Virus record (IMG/VR): IMGVR_UViG_3300031787_000001
Span: 1-64,000 of that record
Length of the DNA stretch: 64,000 bases
From: a virus
Reading direction: 5' to 3' (one strand)
The notes under the pieces were generated by a model. It did no database searches. It was not told where the DNA came from and saw only the letters and a list, made by a program, of their open reading frames with translations. A program made the translations under genes and the position numbers. Positions within the stretch are counted from its first letter, which is position 1; each line of letters opens with the position of its first letter. Shown in pieces: positions 62,118-64,000 of this stretch.

Positions 62118-62801
62118 CTATTTTGATAAAAATGTATCTAGTCTACCCATTAATTTTTTCATTCTATCATCAACAACAGGTTTTCTCTCAATTGTTTCTT
62201 GATATTGTTCTCTGTCTTTTAAATCACTAAACACATATGCTCCGGGAGTCGATGGTGAGGAGACTAAGTCAAAACACACTAATTCAAAATCATCTTGTAC
62301 TATGTTTTGTCCTTTTATATTTTTCAATGATCCTACACCTCTTGATGAAATACCTAAAGTGGCACCATTCATAATTAACATTGCCGCTTGATCACCTCTT
62401 GTACTTACGATACCCATTTTTTTCCAACCTGGTGATGTAAATAATTTAATTTTACCCATTAACATTTTACCATCCCACCATGTTTCAATGATTGAATGTG
62501 ATACTCTATCTAAATCAATTAATGAAGATGAGGGGTGATTTAATTCATTTAAAGCACCACCTTTTTTTATTAAAGATTGATATTTTTCATTTTCTCTTTT
62601 TAATAAAACTTCAGGATAAATTCTACCATTTTTGTTTGGGGTATCGTATTTCTGTAAAACAGCAAAAAGGATAAGGTCTTGCGAAAAGTCCATATCCTTC
62701 ATTTCTGAAATTATTTTTTTATTATCTTCTGGTGAGATATGGCCGGCATCATATTCTATTAATATACCATGTCCGGTTTCTTTTGGTCCTAATATCTTCA
62801 T
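62118..62801 (-). CDS. Prohead maturation protease (gp21-like)
   Basis: A 227-residue serine protease of the T4 gp21 type. His89 in NELNHPSSS and Ser152/153 in LGISSRGVGSLK are the probable catalytic pair. Also typical are LFAVLQKYDTPNKNGRIYPE, the ETWWDGKMLMGKIKLFTSPG segment and VSSPSTPGAYVF at the end of the core. T4 gp21 is 212 residues. It cleaves the scaffold and the capsid N-terminus before DNA packaging. A late motif is 15 nt upstream. Confidence 0.93.
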   Translation of the reverse strand: MKILGPKETGHGILIEYDAGHISPEDNKKIISEMKDMDFSQDLILFAVLQKYDTPNKNGRIYPEVLLKRENEKYQSLIKKGGALNELNHPSSSLIDLDRVSHSIIETWWDGKMLMGKIKLFTSPGWKKMGIVSTRGDQAAMLIMNGATLGISSRGVGSLKNIKGQNIVQDDFELVCFDLVSSPSTPGAYVFSDLKDREQYQETIERKPVVDDRMKKLMGRLDTFLSK

Positions 62802-62816
62802 TTATAGTTTTTATAC

Positions 62817-62826
62817 TATAAATACA
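62817..62826 (-). promoter_or_regulatory. Late promoter motif of prohead protease
   Basis: TGTATTTATA on the minus strand, 15 nt before the protease ATG. Confidence 0.5.
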
Positions 62827-62837
62827 TCGATATCGTA

Positions 62838-63263
62838 CTATTTTTTTGTTTTATAAAAATTAAACAAGTTTTTATCTACCAATGATTCGTTAATTATTGT
62901 TTTTATAATATCCGTAATTATTCTTTTTGTGTCTTTAGATTTAACATCAAATTTATTTTCAACATATAATGTTATTTCTAAATTCATAAAAGATCTTTTT
63001 TCTTTTTTTATTCCTTTGGTTCTTATGTCTAAATCTACAATAGATTGTGGTTTAAAATTTTGATGATTTAAATCGTATATTAATCTTTTTATATCTCTCC
63101 TTGTTTTAAAAATCACACTATCAAAGTCATCATTTTCATTATTTGGTTGTAACCAAGAATTTAATTTTAAATAAATTGTTTTTAGATTTTTAAAATCTAC
63201 GGTTCCATATCCGATCTTAACATCATCGTATGTTCCCAAAGGAATAAACTTTCCTGTCTTCAT
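62838..63263 (-). CDS. Head-region protein of unknown function
   Basis: A 141-residue basic protein. KIGYGTVDFKNLKTIYLKLN, FKTRRDIKRLIYDLNHQNFK and MNLEITLYVENKFDVKSKDT suggest an alpha/beta fold with an elongated strand pair. It stands just before the protease gene and after the promoter region for bS21. It might be a head-completion or portal-linked protein because the portal gene is expected nearby, but there is no sequence evidence. Confidence 0.55.
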   Translation of the reverse strand: MKTGKFIPLGTYDDVKIGYGTVDFKNLKTIYLKLNSWLQPNNENDDFDSVIFKTRRDIKRLIYDLNHQNFKPQSIVDLDIRTKGIKKEKRSFMNLEITLYVENKFDVKSKDTKRIITDIIKTIINESLVDKNLFNFYKTKK

Positions 63264-63365
63264 TATTTTTTACATATTAAAAATATTTTATGGTGTAAAT
63301 AAAAAATATGAAAAATTATCCACAAAACCAAATTTTTTTTGTATATATGGGTATAATTATAAAAT

Positions 63366-63557
63366 ATGATTATTATTGATTTAACTAAAGAAAAAAATTT
63401 GGAGTCTGCGTTAAGAACCTATAAACATAAAGTTCAAAAAACAAAATTGATCCAAGAACTTAGAAAAAGAAAGGAGTTTGTAAAACCTTCGGTAGAAAAA
63501 AGAGATTTGAAATTAAAAGCAATCCACACCAGTAAAATTAAAAATGGTCTCGATTAA
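63366..63557 (+). CDS. rpsU: Ribosomal protein bS21
   Basis: A 63-residue protein matching bS21 along its length: MIIIDLTKEKNLESALRTYK, then HKVQKTKLIQELRKRKEFVK and PSVEKRDLKLKAIHTSK. The conserved A-L-R/K-x-Y/F-K core, the E-L-R-x-R-K/x-x-F segment and the K-P-S-x-x-K-R turn are intact. In Bacteroidota, bS21 helps hold the 16S rRNA 3' end (anti-Shine-Dalgarno) so that it is not available, and position 54 is Tyr in Flavobacterium; here it is His. The phage copy may replace the host protein on 30S subunits. No Shine-Dalgarno precedes it. Convergent with the next gene, sharing a terminator. Confidence 0.9.
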   Translation: MIIIDLTKEKNLESALRTYKHKVQKTKLIQELRKRKEFVKPSVEKRDLKLKAIHTSKIKNGLD

Positions 63558-63572
63558 TCAAGACCATTTTTT
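63541..63572. terminator. Shared bidirectional terminator of the convergent pair
   Basis: AAAATGGTCT and AGACCATTTT flank GATTAATC, itself palindromic, and T-runs lie on both sides. It includes both stop codons. Confidence 0.8.
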
Positions 63573-63994
63573 AATTCTTTAAGTTTATAGTAACCGTACT
63601 TTGTGGTTTCCGTTTTCATCACTTCAGTTTTCACATTATTTAATTTAGTTACTAATTCAACATCATCTTTTGATTCAAGAATAGTTGAATCTATTTTAGA
63701 TACTATGGATTCTTTTAAATTTTTAACTTTATCTTTAAGTTCATTTTCATTTAAAGAAACAATTTCTTTTAATTCTTTCTTTTCGTTTTCATTTAAAGAA
63801 TTGTCAAATATAGTGTTAAAATTATTTGTCAATACGGCGTGTAGTAAATTTTGATTTTTAATAAAAATGGAAGATTTATTTTCATTTACTGTTTTGTTTT
63901 TTTTTCCAGTTAAAAAATCAATTAATTTTTTCTTTGCGGATATTTTTTTGTCTATGTTTAATAGATTATCATTCTCAGACAATAGATCTAACAT
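63554..63994 (-). CDS. Unknown coiled-coil protein, possibly extending past window
   Basis: A 146-residue protein from the ATG at 63994 to 63554; the frame stays open to the window edge, so the true start may be further right. It is Lys/Glu/Leu-rich with helical segments (KKELKEIVSLNENELKDKVK and LKNLKESIVSKIDSTILES), likely coiled coil. It ends with KNGLD, identical to the end of the convergent bS21 because both stop in the same palindrome. No recognised domain; near the head genes it might be a core or scaffold accessory. Confidence 0.6.
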   Translation of the reverse strand: MLDLLSENDNLLNIDKKISAKKKLIDFLTGKKNKTVNENKSSIFIKNQNLLHAVLTNNFNTIFDNSLNENEKKELKEIVSLNENELKDKVKNLKESIVSKIDSTILESKDDVELVTKLNNVKTEVMKTETTKYGYYKLKELKNGLD

Positions 63995-64000
63995 TTTATA

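Noticed and set aside
1-64000. tRNA genes, CRISPR arrays, insertion sequences or a reverse-transcriptase diversity element
   Set aside because: No cloverleaf, spacer-repeat pattern, transposase or reverse transcriptase was seen. The fibre repeats are coding and not CRISPR-like.

Overview
The window is about 64 kb of low-GC DNA from a large T4-like contractile-tailed phage. Structural genes of T4 type are recognisable throughout: tail sheath gp18, tail tube gp19, gp26/gp51-type tape-measure chaperone, tape measure, gp53-like LysM baseplate protein, gp5-like OB-fold protein, major capsid gp23, scaffold gp22 and prohead protease gp21. A family B DNA polymerase and a gp55-like late sigma factor are also present. 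The host is most likely a member of Bacteroidota (Flavobacteriia-like). Start codons are preceded by A-rich sequence without Shine-Dalgarno motifs, the phage carries a ribosomal protein bS21 resembling Bacteroidota bS21, and one promoter resembles TTTG/TAnnTTTG. This host call is inference; no host gene is in the window.

Layout. 1-14.2 kb (minus strand) holds a tail/baseplate block: an open giant protein that runs off the left edge, a gp53-like protein, a 1617-residue structural protein, the tape measure, its chaperone with a probable +1 frameshift extension, and the tail tube. 14.2-19.4 kb holds an intergenic region with inverted repeats, the sheath, and two neck/tail-completion candidates. 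19.4-27.6 kb mixes replication and accessory genes (SNF2 helicase, a possible nuclease, gp13-like neck protein, DNA polymerase, 2OG-Fe(II) oxygenase). 27.7-40.6 kb is a minus-strand fibre/adhesin cassette with low-complexity Pro-Thr linkers, nonapeptide repeats, lectin-like and C1q-like folds and a trypsin-like protease. 40.7-57.9 kb (plus strand) carries small virion-associated proteins, three glycosyltransferases, dUTPase, PhoH ATPase, late sigma factor and a second group of baseplate proteins. 57.9-63.3 kb (minus) carries dCMP deaminase and the head genes gp23, gp22 and gp21. The right edge has a convergent pair: bS21 and an unknown protein.

Regulation. A ten-base motif of the form GATATTTATA, in the sense orientation, lies 3-40 nt upstream of at least 16 starts on both strands. 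It is the reverse complement of the T4 late -10 box TATAAATA and is probably the late promoter read by the gp55-like sigma factor. Because it is so close to the start codons, late mRNAs should have very short leaders, which suits a host that does not depend on Shine-Dalgarno pairing. Strong hairpin terminators follow the tube, sheath, capsid, phoH and some fibre genes.

Most notable observations: a probable +1 frameshift joining gp26-like and gp51-like coding sequence; a phage bS21 with histidine at position 54; the mirrored late promoter; a serine protease in the adhesin cassette; and large repeat arrays in the fibre proteins. No tRNA, rRNA, CRISPR array or insertion sequence was seen.
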